Shown here: in pieces, positions 24,682 through 34,354 of the stretch
Numbering within the stretch: the stretch's first letter is position 1
Layout of the letters: every line of letters begins with the position of its first letter
Assembly: GCF_022662375.1 (NCBI RefSeq)
Contig: NZ_JAKNQL010000017.1
Span: forward strand, 62,001 to 126,000
DNA from: Pseudomonas sp. CROZ-RG-20F-R04-15
Lineage (GTDB): Bacteria > Pseudomonadota > Gammaproteobacteria > Pseudomonadales > Pseudomonadaceae
Length of the DNA stretch: 64,000 nt
Direction: 5' to 3'
Translations under genes and position numbers: made by a program
The notes under the pieces: generated by a model
What the model was told of the DNA's origin: nothing
Databases searched by the model: none
The model's input: the letters and a program-made list of their open reading frames with translations, nothing else

Positions 24682-25605
24682 TCAAATCACTGGAATATCC
24701 AGCGGCGCCGCCATGAACTGGCTGATCCGCGAACGCAACCATTTCTCTGCCGGGTCGTTGTCATGCACCCCGCTCCACGCCATCGACAATTGCGCCGCAT
24801 CGATCGGAAACGGTGGATCTTCGGCACGCAAGGCACAGCCCTCAACCAGCGCACACGCGGCGTAATCCGGCACGGTGGCGATCATCTCGGTGCCAGCGAG
24901 CAAGGCGCGCAAACCGCTGAATTGCGGCACGCCGAGGACGACGCGGCGACTGCGTCCGACCTTGGCCAGGTCCATGTCGATATTGCCGCTCAAGTCGCCG
25001 GAGAACGACACCATCGCGTGCGGGCGCTCGCAGTATTCGTCGAGGGTCAGCGGCCCCGGGCGGTCATCGCCGCGCAGGACCTTGCAGGGAATGTCGCGCA
25101 GTTTTTTGCGCTTGGCGTTGGCCGGCAACTCAGTGGTGTAACTGACGCCGACGGAGATTTCTCCAGACGCCAACAGTGCCGGCATCAGCAGGTAGTTAGC
25201 GCGGCGCACGACCACGACAATCCCTGGCGCCTCTTGCTGAAGCTGACGCAACAACGGCGGAAACAGGCCGAATTCGGCGTCGTCCGACAGGCCGATGCGA
25301 AACACGTCGCAACTGCTCGCCGGTTCGAACTCCTTGGCCCGGCTGACCGCGCCGGAAATGACGTCCATCGCCGGTTGCAGCTCCTTGAGAATCGCCAGCG
25401 CCCGCGCGGTCGGCTCCATGCTACGGCCGTTGCGCAGCAACAACGGATCATCGAACAGGTCGCGCAAACGCCCCAACGCCGCGCTGACGGCCGGTTGCCC
25501 CATGAACAGTTTTTCGGCGACGCGGGTCAGGTTCTTTTCGAACATCAGCGCTTCGAAAATCACCAGCAGGTTCATGTCGACGCGACGCAGATCGTTACGG
25601 TTCAT
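24682..25605 (-). CDS. LysR-family regulator (NodD-like N-terminus)
   Basis: A 307-residue LysR protein with helix-turn-helix in DMNLLVIFEALMFEKNLTRV and FMGQPAVSAALGRLRDLF, the pattern of the NodD/LeuO-like branch. The effector domain spans about 95-300. ATG 25605 is given, but a GTG at 25611 has AAGGA closer to it and may be used. The likely targets are the DoxX operon on the same strand or the AraC gene divergent at 25817. Confidence 0.9.
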   Translation of the reverse strand: MNRNDLRRVDMNLLVIFEALMFEKNLTRVAEKLFMGQPAVSAALGRLRDLFDDPLLLRNGRSMEPTARALAILKELQPAMDVISGAVSRAKEFEPASSCDVFRIGLSDDAEFGLFPPLLRQLQQEAPGIVVVVRRANYLLMPALLASGEISVGVSYTTELPANAKRKKLRDIPCKVLRGDDRPGPLTLDEYCERPHAMVSFSGDLSGNIDMDLAKVGRSRRVVLGVPQFSGLRALLAGTEMIATVPDYAACALVEGCALRAEDPPFPIDAAQLSMAWSGVHDNDPAEKWLRSRISQFMAAPLDIPVI

Positions 25606-25816
25606 GGGCACAGATTCCTTTTAGCCAGTCAGACGCCAGTGCTGCGCACTTTACGCGATCAACCGGACTGTTAGCGCCGTTTCGCAGCGAAATTAACAAC
25701 GATTAACTCGTCAGCCTCCCGCCCTCACCCAACAATGAGTCCCTCTGCGCAGCGTTGTTTTTTTGACCTGAGGGCATGCGCCGACCGTGCATTCCCCATC
25801 GACACGGACTTTGGCC

Positions 25817-26248
25817 ATGGCTCACTTACAGCACAGCGTCGCCCTCGCCCCTGCCAGCGAACCGCGCAAGACCGGGATCGGCGGGCTCAGTCCGCAGCGC
25901 GAACGACAGGTCAAACAATTGATCCTCGAACGTTTGGGCGAAAGCCTCGAGGTCACCGAACTGGCCCGCGCCTGTTCGCTGTCACGCAGTCATTTTTCCC
26001 GCGCCTTCAAATGCAGTACCGGATTGTCGCCGCAGGACTGGATTCGCACCCAGCGCATCGCGCGGGCCAAGCTGCTGATCCAGCACACTGACCTGAGCCT
26101 GACGCAAATCAGCCTGGAATGCGGGTTCTGCGATCAGGCGCATTTCTGCCATATGTTTACCCGCAGCGAGGGCATCAATCCGTTTGCCTGGCGCTGCCAG
26201 ATCATGCGTGAACCCAAAGCTCACCGTTCACAGACCGCCATGTTTTGA
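25817..26248 (+). CDS. Small AraC-family regulator (DNA-binding domain only)
   Basis: A 143-residue protein that is almost entirely an AraC/XylS DNA-binding domain: first helix-turn-helix LEVTELARACSLSRSHFSRA, second LTQISLECGFCDQAHFCHMF, ending with the F-R-like GINPFAWR. There is no ligand domain, so activity is probably set by expression level or by partners. A GTG 10 codons upstream is an alternative start. Confidence 0.87.
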   Translation: MAHLQHSVALAPASEPRKTGIGGLSPQRERQVKQLILERLGESLEVTELARACSLSRSHFSRAFKCSTGLSPQDWIRTQRIARAKLLIQHTDLSLTQISLECGFCDQAHFCHMFTRSEGINPFAWRCQIMREPKAHRSQTAMF

Positions 26249-26373
26249 TCGCGGCCCCCGTTGCACTGACGCTCAAACCTGAGGATTATGCCGGGACACC
26301 CCGGATTAGAAGGCCTGCGCATGCGCGCGGCACTGCTCCGCTCTGTCCGCCGCAGCACCGCAGGAGTGAGCTG

Positions 26374-29262
26374 TTGAGTCTTTCGCCGAATCAGGCCCTC
26401 GGTTTTGGCCCCTATCGGATTCATCCCGGACAACGGCGCGTGCTCGAAGGCGAGCAGCCGTTACGTCTGGGCCGACGGGCAATGGACATCCTCCTGATTC
26501 TGCTGGCCCATGCCGGCGAAGTGGTGAGCAAGCAGCAATTGATGGCCGGCGTCTGGCCAGACAGTGTCGTTGAAGAGATCAATTTGCGTGTGCACATGGC
26601 AGCGCTGCGCAAAGCGCTCGGTGACGGTCAGGCCGGCCAGCGTTACATCATCACCGTGGCGCAACGAGGTTACAGTTTCGTCGCCCCGGTTTTACCGCAA
26701 TCCATGGAGGAGCGTCCTGTGGGCGATGTTGGCGGTCGGCACAATCTGCCCTTGCGGCGCACCCGGATGATCGGTCGCCAACCGCTGGTCGACAGCTTGA
26801 TGACGCATTTGCCGCGCCAACGCTGCATCACCCTGGTCGGCCCTGGCGGGATCGGCAAGACCACCGTGGCCCTGCGGGTAGCCGAGCAGTTGATCGGGCA
26901 CTATCGCGACGGCATTCGTCTGGTGGATCTGGCACCGCTGAGCGATCCGCGGTTGATCTGTTCACACCTGGCCGCCCTGCTTGATCTGGCACTCCTTGAG
27001 GGCGACCCGCAGACGGCGCTGGTCAAAGGCCTGCAACAGCGGCAGATGCTGTTGCTGCTCGACAACTGCGAGCATTTGATTGATGCCGTTGCGACGCTCA
27101 GTGAAAGCATTCTGCGCGGGGCGCCGCACGTGCATATCCTCGCCACCAGTCGCGAGAGTCTAAGGGCTGAAGGCGAATACGTGCAGCGTCTGGACTCCCT
27201 CGAATACCCGCCGATGACGACGACGCTGGATCGTGAGCAAACGCTGAATTTTTCGGCGCTGCAATTGTTCGTCGAACGAGCGACGGCCGCGCAGGAAAGC
27301 TTCGAACTGAGCGATACCCAGTTGCCGGAAGCGATCGAGATCTGCCATCGGCTCGATGGCATTCCACTGGCGCTTGAGCTGGCCGCAGCGCAGGTCGCCG
27401 AACTCGGTCTGGACGGCCTGCTGAGCCAATTGCAGGGCCGTTTGCCGCCGCTGGCGGCGGGCAATCAAAGCAGTCTGGAGCGCCACCTCACCCTGCGCGC
27501 CACGCTGGACTGGAGTTTCAATCTGCTCGACCACTGCGAGCAAACCTGCCTGCGTCGTCTGGGCGTGTTTCGCGGTGGTTTTACCCTGGAGTCGGCGGCG
27601 GCCGTTATCGTCGGCCAACAGATCGACCCCGGTGTGGTGTTTGTGTCGATCACGCAATTGGTGGCCAAGTCGCTGCTCGCCGTCGAAGTCGGTGACGAGG
27701 ACGTGTTCTACCGTTTGCTCGACACCACCCGACGTTACGCGCTGGAAAAACTCGATCACGCTGCCGAATGCGAAGAAACCCGCGAACGGCATGCCGAACG
27801 CTGTCTGGCGTTGATGCAGCAGGCGCAGAACGATTGGGAAAATACCCCGACGCTGTTGTGGATCGATCGCTACGCCCGAGGACTAGAAGATTTGCGCGCG
27901 GCGCTGGACTGGAGCCTGAACGGTGTCGGCCCCGGGGGTCTAGGGATTCGACTGGCGGCAGCGTCGGCGCCCTTGTGGCAAGAGTTGTCGCTGCTCAAGG
28001 AGTACGGCGGCTATGTACGCCGGGCGCTGAGCCTGCTTGATGAACTCGACGAACCTTGCCCGCGCCTGAAAGTTGCGCTGAAACTGGCCCTCGGTAGTGC
28101 CTGCTATCACACGTGGGGTGGCACGGCGGAAACTATCGAAGCTTTCGCCGAAGCTCGCCAGTTGGCGCATGAACACGACGACGTTGCCGGGCAATTGCGC
28201 GCAGTTTCCGGGCACATGGCGGTCAACCTCAGTTGCGGGCACTACCGCATGGCGCTGGCACAGAGCGAGCACTTCGACCGCCTCGGCTTGCACGGCGACC
28301 CGCTGTTGTCACTGAGTACCCATCGCTTGCGCGTATTGGCCCTGCATTATGCCGGCGACCAGCCACAGGCGCGCATTCACGCCGAACAGGTCCTCCAGCG
28401 CCTGGCGCAAAGCGGCCATGTCAACCGCTTCACTCATGGCTTTGGCGTGCAATACGACCAGAGCGTCGCGTCGCTGACGGTGCTGGCGCGGGTCTTATGG
28501 ATGCAAGGTCTGCCGGAACAAGCCTGGCACACGGCGCGGCAGGCCCTGGACATTGCTGTACAGATCGACCATGGCACCTCGATTTGCTACACCCTCGCGC
28601 TGGCGAGTTGTCTGATCGCTCATTACAACGGTGATCAGCAAAACGCCCGGGCGCTGTTGCAGCTGTTGCTGGAGCAGTCGCAGAAACATTCGGTGCTGCT
28701 GTTCAACACGTGGGCGCGGCACTATGCGCAGGTGATTGACGCGCAAGCCAAGGCGCCGGTGCTGACGGACAGCAGTGGGCTGATCCGGGAAATCATGGTG
28801 ACACTGGATGGCCGCTTTATGGATGACGCGCTGCTTGAGCGGGCGTTGAGTGGTGATGCCGGGTGGAGCACGGCGGAGATCCTGCGGGCTCGGGCGGATG
28901 CGTTATTGAGTGACGATCCGGGTTGTCTGGGTGGGCCTCTTCGCGAGCAGGCTCGCTCCCACACTGATTCTGAGTTCACCACAATCCCCTGTGGGAGCGA
29001 GCCTGCTCGCGAAGAGGCCCTCAAGGAAGCCGAAGCACTCTTGCAACAATCCCTGATAATCGCCCGCACCCAAGGCGCGCTCGCCTGGGAACTGCGCAGC
29101 GCTACTTCATTGGCGCAACTCTGGCAGCGCCAGTCGCGCTGTCGCGAGGCGCTGGATTTGCTCAGTCCGATCTATCAACGCTTCACCGAGGGCTACGCGA
29201 CCCCGGACTTGCGCAAGGTGCGCTTGCTGATCGACGAGTTACGCGAGTGCGTGCACACCTGA
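26374..29262 (+). CDS. OmpR-type winged-helix / AAA ATPase regulator with C-terminal helical repeats
   Basis: A 962-residue STAND-like regulator. Residues 1-105 are an OmpR-type winged helix (ILLILLAHAGEVVSKQQLMA, then YIITVAQRGYSFVAPV). A P-loop ATPase follows with Walker A GPGGIGKTT (about 150) and LLLLDNCEH, resembling NB-ARC/LuxR-MalT ATPases. The C-terminal half looks like TPR-type helices. TTG at 26374 is chosen because AGGAG lies seven bases upstream; the reading frame is open further back but without a ribosome site. A REPIN is embedded in frame at 28938-29017. The end overlaps the convergent paralogue by 24 bases. The signal is unknown. Confidence 0.8.
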   Translation: MSLSPNQALGFGPYRIHPGQRRVLEGEQPLRLGRRAMDILLILLAHAGEVVSKQQLMAGVWPDSVVEEINLRVHMAALRKALGDGQAGQRYIITVAQRGYSFVAPVLPQSMEERPVGDVGGRHNLPLRRTRMIGRQPLVDSLMTHLPRQRCITLVGPGGIGKTTVALRVAEQLIGHYRDGIRLVDLAPLSDPRLICSHLAALLDLALLEGDPQTALVKGLQQRQMLLLLDNCEHLIDAVATLSESILRGAPHVHILATSRESLRAEGEYVQRLDSLEYPPMTTTLDREQTLNFSALQLFVERATAAQESFELSDTQLPEAIEICHRLDGIPLALELAAAQVAELGLDGLLSQLQGRLPPLAAGNQSSLERHLTLRATLDWSFNLLDHCEQTCLRRLGVFRGGFTLESAAAVIVGQQIDPGVVFVSITQLVAKSLLAVEVGDEDVFYRLLDTTRRYALEKLDHAAECEETRERHAERCLALMQQAQNDWENTPTLLWIDRYARGLEDLRAALDWSLNGVGPGGLGIRLAAASAPLWQELSLLKEYGGYVRRALSLLDELDEPCPRLKVALKLALGSACYHTWGGTAETIEAFAEARQLAHEHDDVAGQLRAVSGHMAVNLSCGHYRMALAQSEHFDRLGLHGDPLLSLSTHRLRVLALHYAGDQPQARIHAEQVLQRLAQSGHVNRFTHGFGVQYDQSVASLTVLARVLWMQGLPEQAWHTARQALDIAVQIDHGTSICYTLALASCLIAHYNGDQQNARALLQLLLEQSQKHSVLLFNTWARHYAQVIDAQAKAPVLTDSSGLIREIMVTLDGRFMDDALLERALSGDAGWSTAEILRARADALLSDDPGCLGGPLREQARSHTDSEFTTIPCGSEPAREEALKEAEALLQQSLIIARTQGALAWELRSATSLAQLWQRQSRCREALDLLSPIYQRFTEGYATPDLRKVRLLIDELRECVHT
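28938..29017. repeat. REPIN inside a reading frame
   Basis: An inverted REP pair (CTTCGCGAGCAGGCTCGCTC ... GTGGGAGCGAGCCTGCTCGC) interrupts the regulator gene without breaking the frame. It is translated as LREQARSHTD... and CGSEPARE. The two arms are about 29 bases apart. Confidence 0.9.
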
Positions 29263-30696
29263 GGCCAGACGAATCCGCTTGATGTAACGCGCATGCCGGC
29301 GTTCAAGCTCAATCCCTTCACCGCTGCGCTCAAGTTGCTCGCGGGCATAGCAGCGGGTGGTGTTGAGCATCCGGTATCGGCCCGCACTGCCGCCCCGCTC
29401 CACCGTCAGCAACGACTTCAGTGCCAGACCTTCGATGATCACGGCGAGCCGCTGCGGAGCCAGTTGCGGGCAACTGATCACCGCCAGCGCCGCCTCCAGC
29501 GTAAACGCCATTCTGAATACCGATAGACGCTGCAGTACGCGTTGCTCCTGTTCACTCAAGCGCTGATAGCTCCAGTCGAGGGCCGCCTGCATGGATTGGT
29601 GCCGTGGCACAGCGGTGCGCCGGCCATGGCTGAGCACTTGCAGGCCGTGGGCCATTTGCGCCTGCAAGCCGACCAACGCCAGTGCATCGATCTGCGCCGC
29701 CGCCAGCTCGATCGCCAAGGGCAAACCGTCGAGTTGCCGACAGATCTCGACCACGACTTTGACGTCCTGCTCACGCAAGCGGAAATCATGCTGTCGCGCC
29801 CGCGCACGGCTGACGAACAACTGCACCGACGAATGGCCCATGGCTTGCGTGATGCAATCGGCCGTCGAGCGTTTCGGGGTGGCCAGCGGTGGCACGTACT
29901 GAAGCGTTTCCAGACTGACGTGTAAGGCTTCGCGGCAGGTGGCGAGAATCGACAGTCGAGGCGCGGCTTCGAGCAACGTTTCAACCGCTGCTTTGCAAGC
30001 GTCGCGGTGGTGGTCACAGTTATCCAGCAGCAGCAAGGCGTGGCGAGTCGAGAACCCGGTCAAATCGCCCTCCAGGGTGCGCAGCACATGATCGAGGACC
30101 GACGTGTCGCCGTCGACCAAGCTCAGATCGACCCGCCAGACGCCGTCTCGGTAGTACTGCAACAGCAGCTCCGCGACCCGCAATGCGACAGTGGATTTAC
30201 CCACCCCGGCCGCCCCCGTGACGGTCACCAGCCGGCATAGCGGCATTTGCCGCACCAGCCCGCCGACCAGCGAGTCGCGTCCGGCGACCGCAGTCAGTCG
30301 CGCAGGCAAATTATGCTGGGGCGTTTGCAGCCCCTCGAAGACCACTTGCGCGGCGCTGTCGCAACGCACCGGGGCAATAAAGCTGTATCCGCATTGCGGC
30401 ACGTTGACGATGTAGCGCTGACCGTTTTCACCATCACCCAATGCGCGCCGGAGTGCGGCGATGTGCACGCGCAGGTTGATTTCCTCGACCACCGACGTCG
30501 GCCACACCAAAGCAATCAACTGCTCTTTTCTGATCACTCGACCGGCACGCTCGACCAGCACTTGCAGGATGTCCAGCGCACGACCGCCCATGCGCAAGGG
30601 CCGATCTCCATCGAGTATCAGCCGTTGCCGCAGGTGGAAGGCGTAAGGGCCGAAATGCAGCACCGACGCCGTGTTCAAATCGTTGAGGCTATCCAT
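29239..30696 (-). CDS. OmpR-type winged-helix / AAA ATPase regulator, short paralogue
   Basis: A 485-residue protein similar along its length to the first half of the convergent regulator: winged helix with LDILQVLVERAGRVIRKEQL and YIVNVPQCGYSFIAPV, Walker A GAAGVGKST (about 152), LLLLDNCDH and LDGLPLAIELAAAQ. It stops soon after the ATPase and lacks the helical-repeat half. Whether this is a natural short form or a loss is unclear; the frame is intact. Confidence 0.82.
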   Translation of the reverse strand: MDSLNDLNTASVLHFGPYAFHLRQRLILDGDRPLRMGGRALDILQVLVERAGRVIRKEQLIALVWPTSVVEEINLRVHIAALRRALGDGENGQRYIVNVPQCGYSFIAPVRCDSAAQVVFEGLQTPQHNLPARLTAVAGRDSLVGGLVRQMPLCRLVTVTGAAGVGKSTVALRVAELLLQYYRDGVWRVDLSLVDGDTSVLDHVLRTLEGDLTGFSTRHALLLLDNCDHHRDACKAAVETLLEAAPRLSILATCREALHVSLETLQYVPPLATPKRSTADCITQAMGHSSVQLFVSRARARQHDFRLREQDVKVVVEICRQLDGLPLAIELAAAQIDALALVGLQAQMAHGLQVLSHGRRTAVPRHQSMQAALDWSYQRLSEQEQRVLQRLSVFRMAFTLEAALAVISCPQLAPQRLAVIIEGLALKSLLTVERGGSAGRYRMLNTTRCYAREQLERSGEGIELERRHARYIKRIRLASGVHALA

Positions 30697-30786
30697 GCCA
30701 ACTATCTTGGCAGCCTCAGATGACGCGACAACCGCTAGACGAGGCGCAGCACGGACATCCGGGTGCGCCAGACGGACACAAGCGCT

Positions 30787-31737
30787 CTAGCTGAACTGTT
30801 CGCGGTACTGCGCAGGGGTCAGGCCGAGCTTTTCAGCGAACAGTGAGCGCATGTGCCGGACACTGCCGAAACCGCTTTTGTAAGCCACGGTTTTAAGCGG
30901 CAGATCGCTGGTTTCCAGCAGATTTCGCGCGCAGTCGATGCGCGCACTTTGCAGAAACTCCATCGGCGTCATGTTGATGTCGCGGGTGAACAGCCGCGCG
31001 AAGTGCCGCGCACTCATATTGGCAATAGCGGCCATGCGTTCGACCGTGAAGGCTTCGTCGAGGTGCTCCAGCACGTAGCTTTGCGCGCGGGTGATCGGCG
31101 TTTCCTGCGGTGCCACGGCGGCCATCAGCGGACTGAACTGGGCCTGCCCGCCCTGCCGTTTCATCACCACCAGCAGGACTTTGGCCACGTCCTGGGCGAG
31201 TTTCTTGCCGTGATCGCGGGCGATGACAGCGAGCGCCATATCGATCCCGGCGGTGACACCGCCGGAGGTGATCAGGTTGCGATCTTCGACATAGATCTGA
31301 TCCGTGGCGACTTGAGCCATTGGGAAACGCTTGATCAGGCGTTCGGTGTAGTTCCAGTGGGTGGTCACCCGGTAACCGTCCAGCAATCCGGCATGGCCCA
31401 GCACAAAGGCGCCGGTGCAGATCGAACCGTAATGTTCCACGCGCCGAACGGCGTCCTTGAGCCAGGCGAACAGCGCCGGAAACTGTTGGTTGTAGGCACC
31501 CGGGCCGCCCGGAACCAACAGCAGATCATAATGTTCGGTGTTGTCGTCGATAATCCTGTCGGCATGCACCAAAACGCCGTTGGATGCCCGCAACGGGCCA
31601 CGTTCAGTGCCAAGCGTGATCAATTGATAATGCGCATCGGGTTTCAGGTAGCGATTGGCAACCGAAAAAACCTCCAATGGCCCGGCCATATCGAGCAGGA
31701 GAAAGTCGGGAAACAGCACCATTGCCACGGTTTTCAT
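30787..31737 (-). CDS. GlxA-family regulator (DJ-1/PfpI domain plus AraC domain)
   Basis: A 316-residue protein. Residues 1-185 form a DJ-1/PfpI-like domain with the nucleophile-elbow Cys in GSICTGAFVLG. Residues 215-316 carry two AraC helix-turn-helix units (TVERMAAIANMSARHFARLF and LKTVAYKSGFGSVRHMRSLF). The family regulates amine, arginine and other catabolic genes. It is divergent from the pirin gene with a 211-base gap, so that gene is a candidate target. Confidence 0.92.
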   Translation of the reverse strand: MKTVAMVLFPDFLLLDMAGPLEVFSVANRYLKPDAHYQLITLGTERGPLRASNGVLVHADRIIDDNTEHYDLLLVPGGPGAYNQQFPALFAWLKDAVRRVEHYGSICTGAFVLGHAGLLDGYRVTTHWNYTERLIKRFPMAQVATDQIYVEDRNLITSGGVTAGIDMALAVIARDHGKKLAQDVAKVLLVVMKRQGGQAQFSPLMAAVAPQETPITRAQSYVLEHLDEAFTVERMAAIANMSARHFARLFTRDINMTPMEFLQSARIDCARNLLETSDLPLKTVAYKSGFGSVRHMRSLFAEKLGLTPAQYREQFS

Positions 31738-31948
31738 GGGCAGACATCACTTAAATCAAGGAGACATGAGACAGGCCAGACATTATGGCCAAGTACGACA
31801 TAGAGGGCGCAAGAGTTTGTGCGAAGCGCATCGCATAACTGTCAACCTGATCGGGACAGTCTTTCAATTTTCATCTACTTATTGCGTCCATCAGTAAACA
31901 GTAACCTTCTCCTCACTCGGACGAATTCACGTCCCGCAAGGAGATTTC

Positions 31949-32674
31949 ATGATGCTGACCCTTCGCAAAGCCTCCGATCGTGGCCTCGCCAATCATGGCT
32001 GGTTGAAGTCCTTCCACACCTTTTCCTTCGCCAGCTATCGCGACCCTCGCGAACAGGGTTTTTCCGACCTGCTGGTGATTAACGATGACCGCGTTGCCGC
32101 CGGTAAAGGTTTCGGCCAGCATCCGCATCGCGACATGGAGATCTTTTCCTACGTGCTGGAAGGTGCGCTGGAACACAAGGACACGCTGGGCACCGGCTCG
32201 GTCATCCGCCCGGGTGACGTGCAATTGATGAGCGCCGGCAGTGGCGTGGCACACAGTGAGTTCAACCATTCGGCGACCAAACCGGTGCACTTCCTGCAGA
32301 TCTGGATCGTGCCGGAAGTCAGCGGCGCCAAACCGCGCTATCAACAGGAGCATTTCAGCGCCGGGAAAAAACGCGGTCGTTTGCAGTTGATCATTTCGCC
32401 GGACGGCAACGACGGCTCACTGAAAGTACGCCAAGACGCACGGGTGTATGCCGGGCTGTTCGACGGCAAGGAAAGCGCCACGCTGAAATTGCCAGCCAAC
32501 CGCTATGCCTATGTGCATGTCGCACGTGGCAGCGTTGAACTCAATGGCCAGCCACTGCGCGAAGGTGACGGCGTGCGGGTTCGCGAGGAACAGTTGCTGG
32601 CCTTGAGCAACGGTGTCGATGCCGAAGTGCTGGTATTCGACCTGCGGCCGCAGGAATTGCCAGAGATGCCATAA
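31949..32674 (+). CDS. Pirin-family bicupin (YhaK/YhhW-like)
   Basis: A 241-residue protein. The N-terminal cupin carries the metal ligands in GFGQHPHRDMEIFSYVLEG and HSEFNHSA (two His, one further His, one Glu), as in pirins with quercetinase-like activity. The C-terminal domain is a degenerate cupin. AAGGAG lies in front of tandem ATGs (31949 and 31952); either may be used. A strong terminator follows. Confidence 0.9.
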   Translation: MMLTLRKASDRGLANHGWLKSFHTFSFASYRDPREQGFSDLLVINDDRVAAGKGFGQHPHRDMEIFSYVLEGALEHKDTLGTGSVIRPGDVQLMSAGSGVAHSEFNHSATKPVHFLQIWIVPEVSGAKPRYQQEHFSAGKKRGRLQLIISPDGNDGSLKVRQDARVYAGLFDGKESATLKLPANRYAYVHVARGSVELNGQPLREGDGVRVREEQLLALSNGVDAEVLVFDLRPQELPEMP

Positions 32675-32695
32675 CGCTGCGTTTCAACGCCCACA

Positions 32696-32722
32696 AAAAC
32701 GGCCTTCTTTGAAGGCCGTTTT
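32696..32722. terminator. Bidirectional rho-independent terminator
   Basis: AAAACGGCCTTC-TTT-GAAGGCCGTTTT: a 12-base perfect inverted repeat with T or A runs on both sides. It ends the pirin transcript and the convergent small gene at 32723. Confidence 0.92.
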
Positions 32723-33118
32723 CTATTGTGCTGATTCGGGTGCTTGTTGCGGAGCAGGTCTTGGAGCGCCTATATCCTTACCTACCTGGATCGCAGCGAG
32801 TGTCGTCTGCAAGGTGGTTAACACCGCTGCCTGATTGGCAAAGTGCGCCCCCACGACGACAGTGATCATTCCGAGGAAATGGACGGCTGTCGTCGCCCAG
32901 TAATGCGCCTTCACTGTCGAGGCTTGTTTGATGGCTTCTTTTGAGTCTTCGGCGATTTGTTGTACGCCGTCCCACATCAAATCGTACCGTTTGTCCCTCT
33001 CCGCTTGAGTCAAAAGATAAGCATCGATTTTTGCCGACACACCCTCGAACCGAGCGTCCATCCTCGTCTCAATGGTCTCGATCCTGGCATTGAACTCTTC
33101 GCGGCTTATAGCGTTCAT
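32723..33118 (-). CDS. Hypothetical coiled-coil protein with one or two membrane segments
   Basis: A 131-residue protein of unknown function. Residues 1-75 look helical and possibly coiled (ISREEFNARIETIETRMDAR). A hydrophobic stretch (HYWATTAVHFLGMITVVVGA) lies near 80-105, and a Pro-rich tail ends APRPAPQQAPESAQ. The ATG at 33118 is preferred over an upstream start 23 codons away because the coiled region begins directly after it. The pattern resembles small inner-membrane proteins next to phage or haemolysin-type genes, but there is no such context here. Confidence 0.6.
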   Translation of the reverse strand: MNAISREEFNARIETIETRMDARFEGVSAKIDAYLLTQAERDKRYDLMWDGVQQIAEDSKEAIKQASTVKAHYWATTAVHFLGMITVVVGAHFANQAAVLTTLQTTLAAIQVGKDIGAPRPAPQQAPESAQ

Positions 33119-33367
33119 GGTTTGAGTATTCCGACCTTTACCCGATAGATCACTGATTGGATTTTGACTGAATTCCGTGGTTCTCAATTCGGCACCTTCC
33201 TGGGTTTACCAATACCTTCCCTGGTATCAATATCAGTGCGAGCCCTGCGCCCCTCACCGACATGCCGTAACAATAGGCCCCATCCAACAGGCTCACAAGC
33301 CGGGGGATTCTGCCTCTGGTGTAGGCCGTTTCGTCAGAGGTTGTAGCCCTGCCAAAACAGCATTTAC

Positions 33368-34243
33368 CTACTCATTCTCCGACGCGAACACGTCGACAAT
33401 CTGCTCAATCACCGCCCTCACCCGCGCGGTATGGCGCAGGTCCGCATGGGTTACCAGCCATACCTCATACGGGAGCGGCGTAGTGCGCTCCGGCCAGAGC
33501 CTGATCAAGCCATCGCGCTCGCCCATGTACACCGGGATTTCTCCTACACCCAACCCTGCGGCAATCGAACGACGGACGAGCAAACTGGAACTGAGGCTGG
33601 CGACGATCCGACCGCGACTCAACGGCTCAGACACCAGCGTCAGGTCCTTTTTGCCTTGCAGATACGGTTGATAAACCACCAGGTCATGCCCTTCAAATGC
33701 CGTGCCCGGCGGCGGTACGCCATTGGCGTCTATATACGCTTGGGAAGCAAACAGCCCCACCGGCCATCGGGCAACTCGCCGGGCGATCAGGTCCGGATTG
33801 TCCGGCCGGGTATTGCGCACGGCGATATCCGCCTCGCGCTTGGCCAGGCTGAGGATTTGCGTGGACGCATCCAGTTGCACGCGCACATCCGGGTGCCGTG
33901 CATGCAAACGGGCAATGGCCGGAATCAGAAAATCGATGGCCAGCGAATCGGTGGTACTGACGCGCACCGTGCCGGTCAGGCGATCGTCCAGGCCTTGAAT
34001 CTGCCGCTCCAGTTCCAACGCCGAATGCTCCATCTTCTCCACGCTTTTGAGCGCCGCTTCGCCGACGGCCGTCAACGCGTAGCCGTCTGAGGTGCGCAAA
34101 AACAACGTCGCGCCCAGGGACTTTTCCAGCGCTGTGATCCGCCGCCCGACGGTCGCCTGATCGACCCCCAGAATCCGTGCCGCACCCCGCAGCGTCGACT
34201 CGCGGCAAACGGCGAGAAATACCCGTGCGTCATCCCAATTCAT
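33368..34243 (-). CDS. LysR-family regulator, divergent from MFS gene
   Basis: A 291-residue LysR protein with helix-turn-helix in DDARVFLAVCRESTLRGAAR and DQATVGRRITALEKSLGA. It is separated by 111 bases from the divergent YbfB-type transporter gene, the classic arrangement for control of that carrier and the quinone oxidoreductase behind it. Confidence 0.92.
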   Translation of the reverse strand: MNWDDARVFLAVCRESTLRGAARILGVDQATVGRRITALEKSLGATLFLRTSDGYALTAVGEAALKSVEKMEHSALELERQIQGLDDRLTGTVRVSTTDSLAIDFLIPAIARLHARHPDVRVQLDASTQILSLAKREADIAVRNTRPDNPDLIARRVARWPVGLFASQAYIDANGVPPPGTAFEGHDLVVYQPYLQGKKDLTLVSEPLSRGRIVASLSSSLLVRRSIAAGLGVGEIPVYMGERDGLIRLWPERTTPLPYEVWLVTHADLRHTARVRAVIEQIVDVFASENE

Positions 34244-34354
34244 GCTGCCTCCGTATGATGCAAATACGCATCAGCGTGCCGCTTAATCGCTGCATTAACG
34301 CAGCAAAGATAGCCGATATGCTGAACGCCATAAACCTTCCGCGAGATCGCTGTC

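Noticed and set aside
30787..31737. Possible plus-strand gene of 316 codons (30853-31803) over the same stretch
   Set aside because: It is the shadow of the GlxA-type regulator, which has an intact PfpI Cys motif and two AraC helix-turn-helix units.
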